Below, piece by piece: positions 1 through 8,892 of a stretch of 64,000 nt of DNA. The stretch is from Stagonosporopsis chrysanthemi. Taxonomy: Eukaryota > Ascomycota > Dothideomycetes > Pleosporales > Didymellaceae. The stretch lies in contig JAFISE010000140.1 in assembly GCA_022560025.1 (NCBI GenBank), positions 1 to 64,000 on the forward strand, given 5' to 3'. How positions within the stretch are numbered: position 1 is the first letter of the stretch; each line of letters starts with the position of its first letter. A program made the translations under genes and the position numbers. The notes beneath the pieces are model-generated. The model made no database searches, was not told where the DNA came from, and saw nothing but the letters and a program-made list of their open reading frames with translations.

Positions 1-69
1 CCCCGCCCGCGGGGGGGGGGGGGGGGGGGGGGGGGGGGGCGGCGCCGCGCCCCCCCCCCCCCCCCCGGG

Positions 70-120
<51 letters not shown>
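1..120. repeat. G/C homopolymer tract at window edge
   Basis: Almost pure runs of G and C fill the first 120 bases, with a sharp change to ordinary sequence at 121. Such a block is either a collapsed low-complexity region or an assembly or sequencing artefact. No coding content is visible. Confidence 0.9.
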
Positions 121-456
121 CGCTTGACGTGCCATACCCCACAGGCGCCCCAACTCCCCTGTCCTGTCCTGCCTTGTCTCTCGTTGAACAACTCCCTCGA
201 TAACCCGTCTATCCCCTCCCGAAAAGAAACCCCCCTCCAGCATTGTACATAACGTGCAGTTGGAGACCCTCCCCGAATTTCGCCTGTGCAGACGGGTAAT
301 CCCGATCCTGAGGGATTCCAAACGACCCGCTTTTTTTCTTTCTTAGCTTACAGAAGTGTTACAGTACCCCTCTTCGGCCTGGGCGAAAGCTTGTTCTCCA
401 GACGAAAGCGACTACTACATACTGTGTGCGTGTGAAGAAGTAGCCACATAGCAAAC
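121..456. other. Upstream region of the aminotransferase gene
   Basis: No gene is seen here. It is the presumed promoter and 5' leader of the plus-strand gene whose ATG is at 457. Small frames on both strands have no recognisable protein character. Confidence 0.5.
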
Positions 457-2228
457 ATGTCTTTTTCGGCGGATAAGGTGCCGATTCTTAAGACGGGGGC
501 GGGACATGGGCAGCGCCGGTTCTCGAGCTCCAAGGAGCCGAGTGGGAATGGTGAGTGCAGGTGCGCATTCTGTTGGTGGTGGGGTGAAGTGGAGTGGGGG
601 TTGTGTTGGAGAGGAGCAGGAACTGGGTATAAGTCCTGGAGTCTCCTGGACATTGAGAGGTAGAGAGGCGCAGAGACAATGTCTGAGATCATGGCGGAGC
701 TTTCGGTCTACGGGGTTGTGTTTCTGCAGGATACAATGTGGTGTGCGAGATCCCTCACTGACATACACACGCAGAACTTGGCTCTAGCATCCACCGCAAC
801 TTCCGCGAGTCGCACGAAGGTCACAAGCCGCACGCTGGTCTCGATCCCTCGCGCTCTACGACTGGTGTTGTGTGGACGTCTGAACAGGCGTACAAGCATG
901 GGTTTGCGGGTAGGTTTTGGCTCAGTGGTGGGCGTATGTCTTGCTAATCAACACCACAGACCACCCCGAAGAGTGGGCGAATTTAGGTCAGGGTGCTCCA
1001 GAAGTCGAAGACGGTATCGAGGGCTCATTTGATCGTCCTAAAGAGGTGGATATCTCGGCCCATGGCCGCGAGTATGGTCCTACAGCTGGTATCAAGCCGC
1101 TCCGCGAGGCGGTCGCCAACCTCTACAACGAGCATCACCGCAAGGGAAAACAGAGCCAGTACACGTACGAGAATGTGTGCATCGTCCCGGGTGGCCGCGC
1201 AGGACTGATCCGCATTGCCGCAGTGCTGGGCAACTGCTACCTGGGCTTCTTCATCCCGGACTACACCGCATACAACGAGATGCTGTCGCTGTTCAAGAAC
1301 ATCGCTGCCATCCCTATCCCGCTCGGCGAGCAGGACCAATACCACATGTCGCCCGACAAGGTGGCCGAGGAAATCGCGCGCGGCACGTCCGTCATCCTGA
1401 CCTCCAACCCCCGAAACCCCACGGGCCAGATGGTCACCAACCCGGAGCTCGCCCAGATCCAGAACATCTGCCGCGACCGCGCAACCCTCATCATGGACGA
1501 GTTCTACTGCGGATACAACTACACCACCAACTGCGACGGCACCGTCATCTCCGCCGCCGACAACGTCGAGGACGTCGACGAGGACGACGTGCTCATCATC
1601 GACGGCCTGACGAAGCGCTTCCGCCTCCCCGGGTGGCGCGTGGCGTGGGTGCTGGGTCCCAAGGAGTTCATCAGCGCCATCGGCTCATGCGGCAGCTACC
1701 TGGACGGGGGCTGCAACGTGCCGTTCCAGGAGGCGGCGGTGGCAATGCTGCACCCGCCGACGGTGCAGCGCGAGATGCGCGCGCTGCAGACGCACTTCCG
1801 CAGCAAGCGCGACTTTGTCATCTCGCGCCTGCAGGACATTGGCTTCCGGTTCCCCTACATGCCCAACTCGACCTTCTACCTGTGGCTGGACCTCAGCGCG
1901 CTGCCGCCGGGCATCAACGACGGGCTCAACTTCTTCCAGGCCTGTCTGGAGGAGAAGGTCATCGTGGTCCCGGGTATCTTCTTCGACTTGAATCCCAGCA
2001 AGCGCAGGGATCTGTTTGACTCGCCGTGTCATCACTTTGTGAGGTTGAGTTATGGGCCCAGGATGGATGTGCTGGAGAAGGGCATGGATGCTATTGAGCG
2101 GATTGTGAAGAAGTGAGTTTTCGTCGCAGTGAGTGATGATTGTGGGGCGTTGTGCTGACCAGAATAGGTACCGTGAGAATCCAGGTCATAAGCAGATGCC
2201 CATGCGGCCTCGTGGCGGCATGCCGTAA
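457..2228 (+). CDS. PLP-dependent aminotransferase, class I/II (fold type I)
   Basis: The gene is spliced. Exon 1 is 457-550; the following exon ends at 909; then 960-2112 and 2168-2228, giving 480 aa. The last intron restores a C-terminal tail (KKYRENPGHKQMPMRPRG) ending at TAA 2226-2228. Seen: the NPTG motif of class I/II aminotransferases in the 1400s, MDEFYCGYNY (PLP-contact Asp and Tyr), and LTKRFRLPGWR, whose Lys should bind PLP as a Schiff base. It resembles aspartate aminotransferases and fungal ACC-synthase-like proteins; the amino-acid substrate cannot be named. The first intron has two frame-compatible solutions: one 224-bp intron (551-774), or two introns around a 13-nt micro-exon (730-742) rejoining at 788. 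Both give the same length. Confidence 0.85.
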
Positions 2229-2549
2229 AGCGATGTTGTAGACGGCGGTGGTGGTAGCACTGGGTGTGGTGTAGCGTCGTGAAGATGTTCGCGTTGGACA
2301 TCACAATACGAGCCCAAGACATGCATATCTTGACCACCTTGCAATGTTGAATGAGGCCCTGTGTGACGAGACGTATACATGACCTCCCTGCCGACTTTCC
2401 GCTCCTTGCTCATATCCTCCGCCTCAGTGAGGTATTACGTGATAGGATGTCAGGGATTGAGGGACCATGAGGCATGAAAGTCCAATTGAGAACAAAAACA
2501 CAAGATTGGGTATCTTTGCAAAGCGCTACTCTCACAGCAAGCCCAGCGC
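2229..2549. other. Convergent intergenic region
   Basis: The region lies between the stop of the aminotransferase and the stop of the minus-strand GTPase gene. It should contain both 3' ends. No further gene is seen. Confidence 0.5.
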
Positions 2550-3839
2550 CTACACATCCTCCCTCTCCCTCTGGGCAACAATCTTCTCCTTCCGCTTCAC
2601 CTTCTTCTTACTAGCCGTGTACCCTTTCGTCTCCTCGCCCTCCAGCCCCACCGCCCGCAGCACGGCAAACCGCACATGCTCGACGCCCATGCGCTTCCCG
2701 TCCACCACGACCTCGCTGCTACACGCCAATACCTCGCCCAAGGCCGCGCCGCCATGCGCCGGCCGGATGTCCGGCAGCAGCGCCCTCATGCGGCCCCGCA
2801 GCGCCTCCACACCCCCCTTGCGCTTCACCTTCGCTCCTTTGCCCACGCGCCGCACGTTGTCCGCAGGCGGGACGTACAGCTTGTCCGCCTTGCTGAGGAC
2901 GACCTGGTGGCTGACGCCGGCGGCGCGCAGGGTGGCGAGGATACTGCGGTCGTTGTCCTTGACGCCGTGGTCGGCGTCGAGCAGCACAAACACGCGCCGC
3001 AGCGCCCGCCGCGACTGTATGTACTTTATGATTTCCGTGCCCCAGCTGGCCAGCGACCCGGCGCCGTAGCCCGGCATGTCGACAATGACCAGCCCGCCGC
3101 GGCCCGCGATGGACTCGCGGCCCTGGTCGCCCGAGCGCTGCAGCGAGGTCGTCGCGATGCGCACGCCGGGCTCCGGGCCGATGCCGTACAGGTTCATGGT
3201 CTTGGTGAAGCCGGGGGTGCGGCTCGTGCGGGCGAGGAGCGCTTTGGTGTTGCAGCCCATGACGGCGTTGAGCAGCGACGACTTGCCCACGTTGGAGCGC
3301 CCGATGAAGGCGACTTCGGGCACATCGGTTTCGGGCAGGCGGCGGAACTGCGCGGCGCTGCGCAGGAGCGTGGCGTGCGCGCCGTGGTGGTCGAAGAAGC
3401 TGTTGGCGTGGGTTGTGTGCGCGGGCGTCGGCGGCAGCGTCTCAAAGTACCAGTTGTAGTCGTGCGGGCCGGCGGGGGGCGTCTCGGGGGGCGTACGCGA
3501 GCTGCTCTTCGGGGCAGGTGGGGAGGGTGCCGAGGGGACGAGGGGGGAGGTGTCGAGCGGCGGCTTGCTGGGCGGCCGTGGTGAAGGCTCCGCTCGAGCT
3601 GGGGGGCTCTGAACCGGCGCAGGAACTACGGCGGCGGGCTTCTGGGGGCGGTCGGGCTGCACGCGTATCGTGGTGCCATCGGTGAGAGTGACAGTGTCAG
3701 TGTCCGTATGAGGGCGTCGCGAAGCTTCAGCCGTCTGCGGACGGGCGCGCGGCCGCACACGCAGTCCTCTCCGCTGCTGAGCGACTCCTCGCACACACGA
3801 GCGACACACCCATCCCGGCGTTGGCAACAAACCCGCCAT
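2550..3839 (-). CDS. MRX8: EngB/YihA-family GTP-binding protein, probably mitochondrial
   Basis: A single-exon gene of 429 aa. The GTPase motifs occur in order: G1 GRSNVGKS (residues 180-187), a G2 Thr in TPGFTKT (near 208), G3 DMPGYG (254-259) and G4 SKADK (316-320). This is the TrmE-Era-EngA-YihA class; bacterial EngB helps assemble the large ribosomal subunit, and the yeast homologue is the mitochondrial protein Mrx8. The first 150 residues are Arg-, Pro- and Ser-rich, which fits a mitochondrial presequence plus a disordered linker. An insert of about 28 residues (220-247) separates G2 from G3. The C-terminus is strongly basic (KKKVKRKEK). The gene is divergent from Fmc1, with 159 bp between the start codons. 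The family call is secure; the symbol is by homology. Confidence 0.87.
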   Translation of the reverse strand: MAGLLPTPGWVCRSCVRGVAQQRRGLRVRPRARPQTAEASRRPHTDTDTVTLTDGTTIRVQPDRPQKPAAVVPAPVQSPPARAEPSPRPPSKPPLDTSPLVPSAPSPPAPKSSSRTPPETPPAGPHDYNWYFETLPPTPAHTTHANSFFDHHGAHATLLRSAAQFRRLPETDVPEVAFIGRSNVGKSSLLNAVMGCNTKALLARTSRTPGFTKTMNLYGIGPEPGVRIATTSLQRSGDQGRESIAGRGGLVIVDMPGYGAGSLASWGTEIIKYIQSRRALRRVFVLLDADHGVKDNDRSILATLRAAGVSHQVVLSKADKLYVPPADNVRRVGKGAKVKRKGGVEALRGRMRALLPDIRPAHGGAALGEVLACSSEVVVDGKRMGVEHVRFAVLRAVGLEGEETKGYTASKKKVKRKEKIVAQREREDV

Positions 3840-3998
3840 CGGGCCACAGGTGAAGTGGACTGCAGCGCAAGCAAACAGCCAACGACCTTTCCCTCGCGGC
3901 CCCTGCGCACCCCCGCGCTTTTCGCCGCACTCACCTCCGCTCTCTCACCTCACCGCCAACGCCCACCTTTACCCACCCACATCCACACCCTTCGCACA
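3840..3998. promoter_or_regulatory. Short bidirectional promoter between EngB-type GTPase and FMC1
   Basis: Only 159 bp separate two divergent start codons (3839 minus, 3999 plus). Both proteins are predicted to act in mitochondria, so a shared promoter is likely. No specific element is identified beyond CT- and CAC-rich sequence. Confidence 0.55.
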
Positions 3999-4376
3999 AT
4001 GTCCACCCCCCAAACGCGCTCGCTCTACCGCCGCCTCCTGCGCGAACTCCCGCGCAAGCCGCAAACCACCCGCACCGCGCACCAGAAACTGTCGGCCGCC
4101 TCGCCGCTGCAGCAGCGGCTGCGCGCGCAATTCTCGCAGGCGCCCACAACATCCACTACTACAGCCACCGCCGCCAGCCACGCAGCCGCCGACGCCAGCG
4201 CCGCCGCCCAGGCCGAAATGTTCCTCCAGTACGCGCAGGCGCAGCGCATGTACGCCACCTTGATTGAGCGCTACAATCCGGGCATGGGCATGACCGAGGA
4301 GGAGAGGGTCAGGCTGAGTGCGAGGAGGATTGGCATGAATTTGCCCGTTGAGTTTGAGGAGGGGGATAGGGAGTAG
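3999..4376 (+). CDS. FMC1: Fmc1-like mitochondrial ATP synthase assembly factor (LYR-type)
   Basis: A single-exon gene of 125 aa. The N-terminus has TRSLYRRLLRELPRK, a SLYR-L-REL signature of the Fmc1/LYR family, followed by an Ala- and Thr-rich linker and a C-terminal helical part with LIERYNPGMGMTEEERVRLSARRIG, typical of fungal Fmc1 homologues. Yeast Fmc1 acts in the mitochondrial matrix to help assemble the F1 part of ATP synthase, together with Atp12. The ATG at 3999 is chosen because the LYR signature follows at once; a longer frame upstream reads into the promoter. Length fits the family. The gene is divergent from the EngB-type GTPase. Confidence 0.82.
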   Translation: MSTPQTRSLYRRLLRELPRKPQTTRTAHQKLSAASPLQQRLRAQFSQAPTTSTTTATAASHAAADASAAAQAEMFLQYAQAQRMYATLIERYNPGMGMTEEERVRLSARRIGMNLPVEFEEGDRE

Positions 4377-4913
4377 GGAGGCGTTTGGGGGGGGGGGGGG
4401 GGGACAGTTGAGGGACGACTGAGAGGGATGCCTATAAGGGGCTTTGAGGGACTGTGAGGGACATTTGTGAGGGGCCATTGAGAGGGACTACCGTGAGAGA
4501 TGATCGAGGGATGGTTGTGAGGGACTACTGCGAGTGACGTCTATGAGGGACAACCATGAGGGACAACCAAGAGCGACCAAGCACCTGTATCATACCATGT
4601 ACGAATCCAACACCAACCAACACACTCCCCATCTCCTCCCCCAACTCCCCTCTAATCACAAGGGCACAGATACACTACAAATCCTTACACACAGGCCGCC
4701 TCCCTTCACGCGTCGAACCCGTACATTTGCCTCGTGAATGCGGCAGGTGAACGGTGCTTCCGTAGTCAGACCAAGTCAAGCCAGGAAAAGCATGCTCGAT
4801 CCCGCTCACCTCAGTGGCAGCTCACGCAACGCCTGTCTGCAAAGTACAACGTCGTGCATTTCTATGTACCCGCCACGCTCAACATATCCTACAATACAGA
4901 TCACAAACCCACG
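4377..4913. repeat. Poly-G tract and degenerate TGAGGGAC repeats; no gene
   Basis: A run of 17 G (4387-4403) is followed to about 4566 by degenerate copies of a short unit resembling TGAGGGAC. The remainder to 4913 is the 3' flank of the V-ATPase gene. No gene is supported. Confidence 0.7.
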
Positions 4914-7597
4914 CTACTCCACCGGCTCCTCCTCCAGCAGCGCCTTGAAGCTAAACGGCTCAAACGGCACACCGTCGCCGATGAAGTGCTTGCTCATGGC
5001 CTCGACCCAGTGCAGACGCAGCGAGTGCAGCATGGCGCTGGTGCCCTCCATGACGCAGAGAACCATGACCGTGAGCACGAACCAGAAGCCGAAGATGAAG
5101 ACCATCAGCACCGACCCGACCATGCCCGTGTAGGTAAATGCGTTCTTCATCGTCATCTCCCACAGGACAATGGAAAGACGCTGATGCGCGAGCGACAGGG
5201 CCCAGAGACGCAGGTACGACGCCGTGTGGGAGACGCAGTTGAGGCAGAATTCTGACGCGGGTTAGTACTGAAAAACGCCTGTGTTAATAACAGTGCAGCT
5301 TACCGATGGTGTGGATGACCTGATGGATCATGATCTCGCCAAAGTCAAACTCCTCGTGCTCCTCACCGTGGCCAATGTCCTGGGTGATCATCGCAATACC
5401 ATCGTCATCATCACCGAAGCTCTCGCGGCCTCCGTTGGCGTTGGCGTTGGCGTTGCCGTTCTCGTCGTCGTCGTCAAGAGCACTGACACGGGCAGTCTCG
5501 CCAATGCTGCGGTAGCCAAGAGCCTTGACCTTCTTGTGCTCCCAGCGGAGGTAGAAAGGCTTCAGGAAGAGCAGGATAGGAACACAGACAAGCGCCATCA
5601 GCAGGAGGATGACCTGCACTGTCGCCTGGCCAGGGTACAACGGCTGGTCGGGGTCTTCGAGAGTACCAGGCTGCAAGAACATGTAGATCAACATGTTCAA
5701 CAGGGAAGGCGGGTCCTGGCCCTTGGCAGCCCAGTCAATGGACCACTTGTAGACGATGGAGAAAGACAGATATCCAAAGATAGACTGGAAAAAGATCATG
5801 CCAGGCACAAAGTTGCCCCAGATGTCGATAGGCGTCTTGAAGTAGCGGGCATTGACAAGCGACCACATAAGCGAGAAAGTCATGTGGACCCAACCAAGCA
5901 AGATACTAAGCTTCATCTTGTAACTGTTGGAGAACAGCAAATCGTTCTCGGTGTCGTGCCAGCGGTAGTCCAGTCCAAAGGGGTAGGTGTGGCCCTCGAC
6001 GCGAGAAGCGGTAGGGCCCTTGCCATCGTTGTCCCAAACCCACATCGATTTGAACCAGGGAAGGCCGAGAGAGAAAGCGTCACAGTAGATCAGACCTGTG
6101 TAGATGGAGAAGAGACCCATCATGAAGACGATGTAGCGACCGTAGAACATCATAGAAAACAGCTCATCAAGCTTGCTGCGCTCCAGTCTGCGCTCGTAGT
6201 AGATCATAGCCAAGGCTGCAGTCAGGAGGATGACACCGTGGCCAGCATCACCGAACATGACAGCGAACATGAAGGGAAAGGTGACGATCGCGGGCAGCGC
6301 AGGGTTGACTTCGCGGTATTTGATGGTGCCGTAGGCGTCGATGATGGTCTGGAAACCATTGGTAAACCTGTTGGTCTTGAAGTAAGTAGGAGGGGTCTTG
6401 GTGGTTTTGATCTGGTTGACGATGGTCGGCACCGAGAGGCCAGCACGCTCGTTGACGTCGGAAAGAGTAGACTTGATCAGTCCGAGGGCGCTAGTGGGCG
6501 CCCAGGCTTCAGCAATGAGCGTCTTGCGCTGGTGGTCGTACGAGAACCTGTTCAAGGTCTCGTAGGTAGCCTTCTCCTTCTTGATGACAACCATCCAGGC
6601 CGCGAGATTGCGGCCAATGGCAGTCAGCTCAGCATCCAAGGTCGACTTGGTGTTGCGAAGAACGCTAGCAAGGTCGCTCAGACGGGTGTTGACCTCGCGG
6701 ATCTGATCACGGCGGAGCTCGCTGTTCTCGTCGACGCTGTAGAGGTCGGCACCAAGAGACTCGGAGATCTTGCGGATCTTGGCGATGATCTCCTTGCCGT
6801 GGGCGAAGATGATGAAGACGTTCTTGCTCGTCTCCTCGTTGTTCTCGGGGTTGATGATGGGCTCGGGGATCTCGGACTGGTTCATGTACAAGTTGCCACG
6901 AAGCGTGCGCCACAGGATCCTCTCGAAAGCTGCGATGCGCTCGCGAGGAATCACACCAGCAACGAAACCAATGTTCATGACAGTGAAGGATCGCTCGGCC
7001 GAGGCGTCGCCAGAGCCGTTCTGCTCAACGTCGCGGAGGAGAGGCGCGTCATCATCATCGTCGAGAGACTGCCTAATCTCCTCAGTCTGGCCGCGGGCCC
7101 TGTCGAAGAAACCACCGGCCTCTCTCAGCACCCAGCGCCATTCTGTCAGCTCCACCTCGCGCTTCTTCAGCGTCTCGTAGCTCTCGTTCAGGGAGGCGAT
7201 ACGCTGCTCCAGGCTCTGGCTCTTGTCGGCAAGCTCATCGATCTCAGAGGCGGAGGGCGAGGTGAAGGGGTTGTTGAAGTCGTAGATGGAGCGCATCGAG
7301 ATGCTCGCCTTGTCCATCTGGGCGTGGAAGTAGCGCAGCTGACGCTCCACGTTGTCGAGGCGGCGGATCTCCTGCGTGAAGGTGCGCTGAAAGGCGGTCG
7401 TCTCTGCATTGAGCTGATGTCGTCAGCAATGCTTCCAAGCATCATCTCATCCGTCAGTCGGTGCCTACATCTCTGAAGTCCATGACGCCGAGCTCTCCAA
7501 GCGCAGAGACAACCTCGCGGCCAATCTCGTTGGCGATGTAGAGCTGGGTCAAGGACATGTCCGCCGAGCGGAACATGGTGTCCTTTTGCGGTGCCAT
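4914..7597 (-). CDS. VPH1: V-type proton ATPase subunit a (Vph1/Stv1 family)
   Basis: Three exons: 7597-7469, 7413-5304 and 5251-4914, total 858 aa, the usual size for the family. Exon 1 gives the conserved start ([20 protein letters not shown]), the second junction restores [12 protein letters not shown], and the third gives [20 protein letters not shown]. Subunit a is the stator and proton-path subunit of the Vo sector, with a cytosolic N-terminal half and eight membrane helices. The essential helix-7 arginine is present in [10 protein letters not shown], and the [13 protein letters not shown] loop is seen as [11 protein letters not shown]. It acidifies vacuole or Golgi and endosomes; filamentous fungi usually have one such gene, so Vph1 versus Stv1 is a label only. 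Long open frames on the opposite strand are shadows. Confidence 0.96.
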
Positions 7598-7891
7598 GAT
7601 GGCGGTAGAGAGACAAGTCGTCCTACGAAGGCTTGCTTGTCTCGAGGTCCGGTTGGGGCGCGAGCGGCGAGATGGGGGTTGATGATAGCTGCGCCTGCGG
7701 TGATGCGTTTCAGTTCAAGCTGCAGGCCGTGCCACGTGCACGTGATCAGCTGCGTCATCTTCGAGGTCAACACCATCACGCATCACGAATGATCGCACGT
7801 CCTCAACATTGTTAAGCTATCATTATTCATATTAATAGTCTCCGAGTTTTCATTCGTGTCGTACGCGCTCACAGCGTCCACAAGCCAACCA
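7598..7891. other. Promoter of the V-ATPase subunit a gene and 3' flank of the secreted protein gene
   Basis: This 294-bp stretch separates the V-ATPase start from the stop of the upstream minus-strand gene. No gene is seen in it. Confidence 0.5.
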
Positions 7892-8426
7892 TCATAACGC
7901 TGAAGGCGTAAACTTGCCAGCCAGCGCCAGCTTCCCAGCTTTATCGACCTTGGTCCATCGACAAGTACCTGCAGCACAAATCGAGCCTTTGCCCTTGCAC
8001 CTCCCCACCCACTCATACGACTCCGGTCCGGTACACTTGAACATGCTCGCCCAGACACCCGGCCCGTCCCAACAAGTAGGCAACGGCCACGGTCTCTTGC
8101 ACGTATTGCAGCTCTGCCAGTCGTTCTTGTACTTCTGGTCGCAGTACTGGTGGAGGATATCCTGCTTGGCTATTCCTGCGAAACGTTAGTGGAAGTCGAA
8201 CGTAGTGAGACGGCGCTGCGCAGGTAACGCAAGTGTAGAGAAGGCAGAACATACCGAGGTCGTCGATGATCTCGCTGTAGCAGTAGTGCTGGCCGATTTG
8301 ACACTGGGCCGCTGTCCTGAGAGCTCCATCTATGCCAATCTCGTGAGGGCGGTTGAGATTCTGCTTCTCTGACGGGATGGCGGACGTAAGAGCGGCGAAG
8401 ATAAGGACGCTGTAGATGAGCTGCAT
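7892..8426 (-). CDS. Small secreted cysteine-rich protein (effector-like), unknown function
   Basis: Two exons, 8426-8255 and 8175-7892, joined by a 79-bp GT-AG intron, give 151 aa. The first 16-18 residues (MQLIYSVLIFAALTSA) form a signal peptide. The mature part has ten cysteines (two in exon 1, eight in exon 2), an even number that would allow five disulfides, and includes CNTC and CAAGTC. No known domain is recognised. Size, secretion signal and cysteine content match fungal apoplastic effectors or small extracellular proteins, but no role can be assigned from sequence. It lies next to the 3' end of the siderophore NRPS; whether it is co-regulated is unknown, and no iron-GATA site was seen near it. 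Confidence 0.75.
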
Positions 8427-8892
8427 GGTGTCCGTGGCTGCTTGCTAATCGAGTCCAGGGCAACGCGAGGTAGTGATATGAGGCCTCGTGCTAAGAGCGT
8501 ACTGGTGGTAACAATGGCGGATGGATATCTGTGACATTCAGCTCTGTGCAGTGGTTTTGGGTACTTTCTTCTAGGACGCTCTTTCATCAGAGCAGCATGA
8601 GAAGGGATGGCGTAAGCCACCGCACTTCCCTGGCATCGTTGCCGCCTGCCGTGCGCGTCGCGCATCGAGAGAAGTAGCGTCCTGAGCATTCCAGGCAAAG
8701 TCGATCTTCTCATGAGCACACACTACCTTGCTGAAAGCTCGTGGCATCGCGACGCGACTAGACGCGTTAATGTTTGAGGTCGCGAAGCAAGGCACTCTTT
8801 GATACAAAACACAACAGTGAGCTGGGTAAAGCAAGGGTAGTCTTACGCCAGTCCAACACCATAAACAACTCTAAATCTAGCCCGAGCATGCA
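8427..8892. other. Intergenic, upstream of the secreted protein gene
   Basis: The region holds the presumed promoter of the minus-strand secreted protein gene and the 3' end of the NRPS gene. Frames present are short and not protein-like. Confidence 0.5.

Noticed and set aside
5281..7476. A 731-codon plus-strand frame opposite the V-ATPase gene
   Set aside because: It is antisense to a clear, complete V-ATPase subunit a gene and has no family signature; codon bias leaves the opposite strand open.
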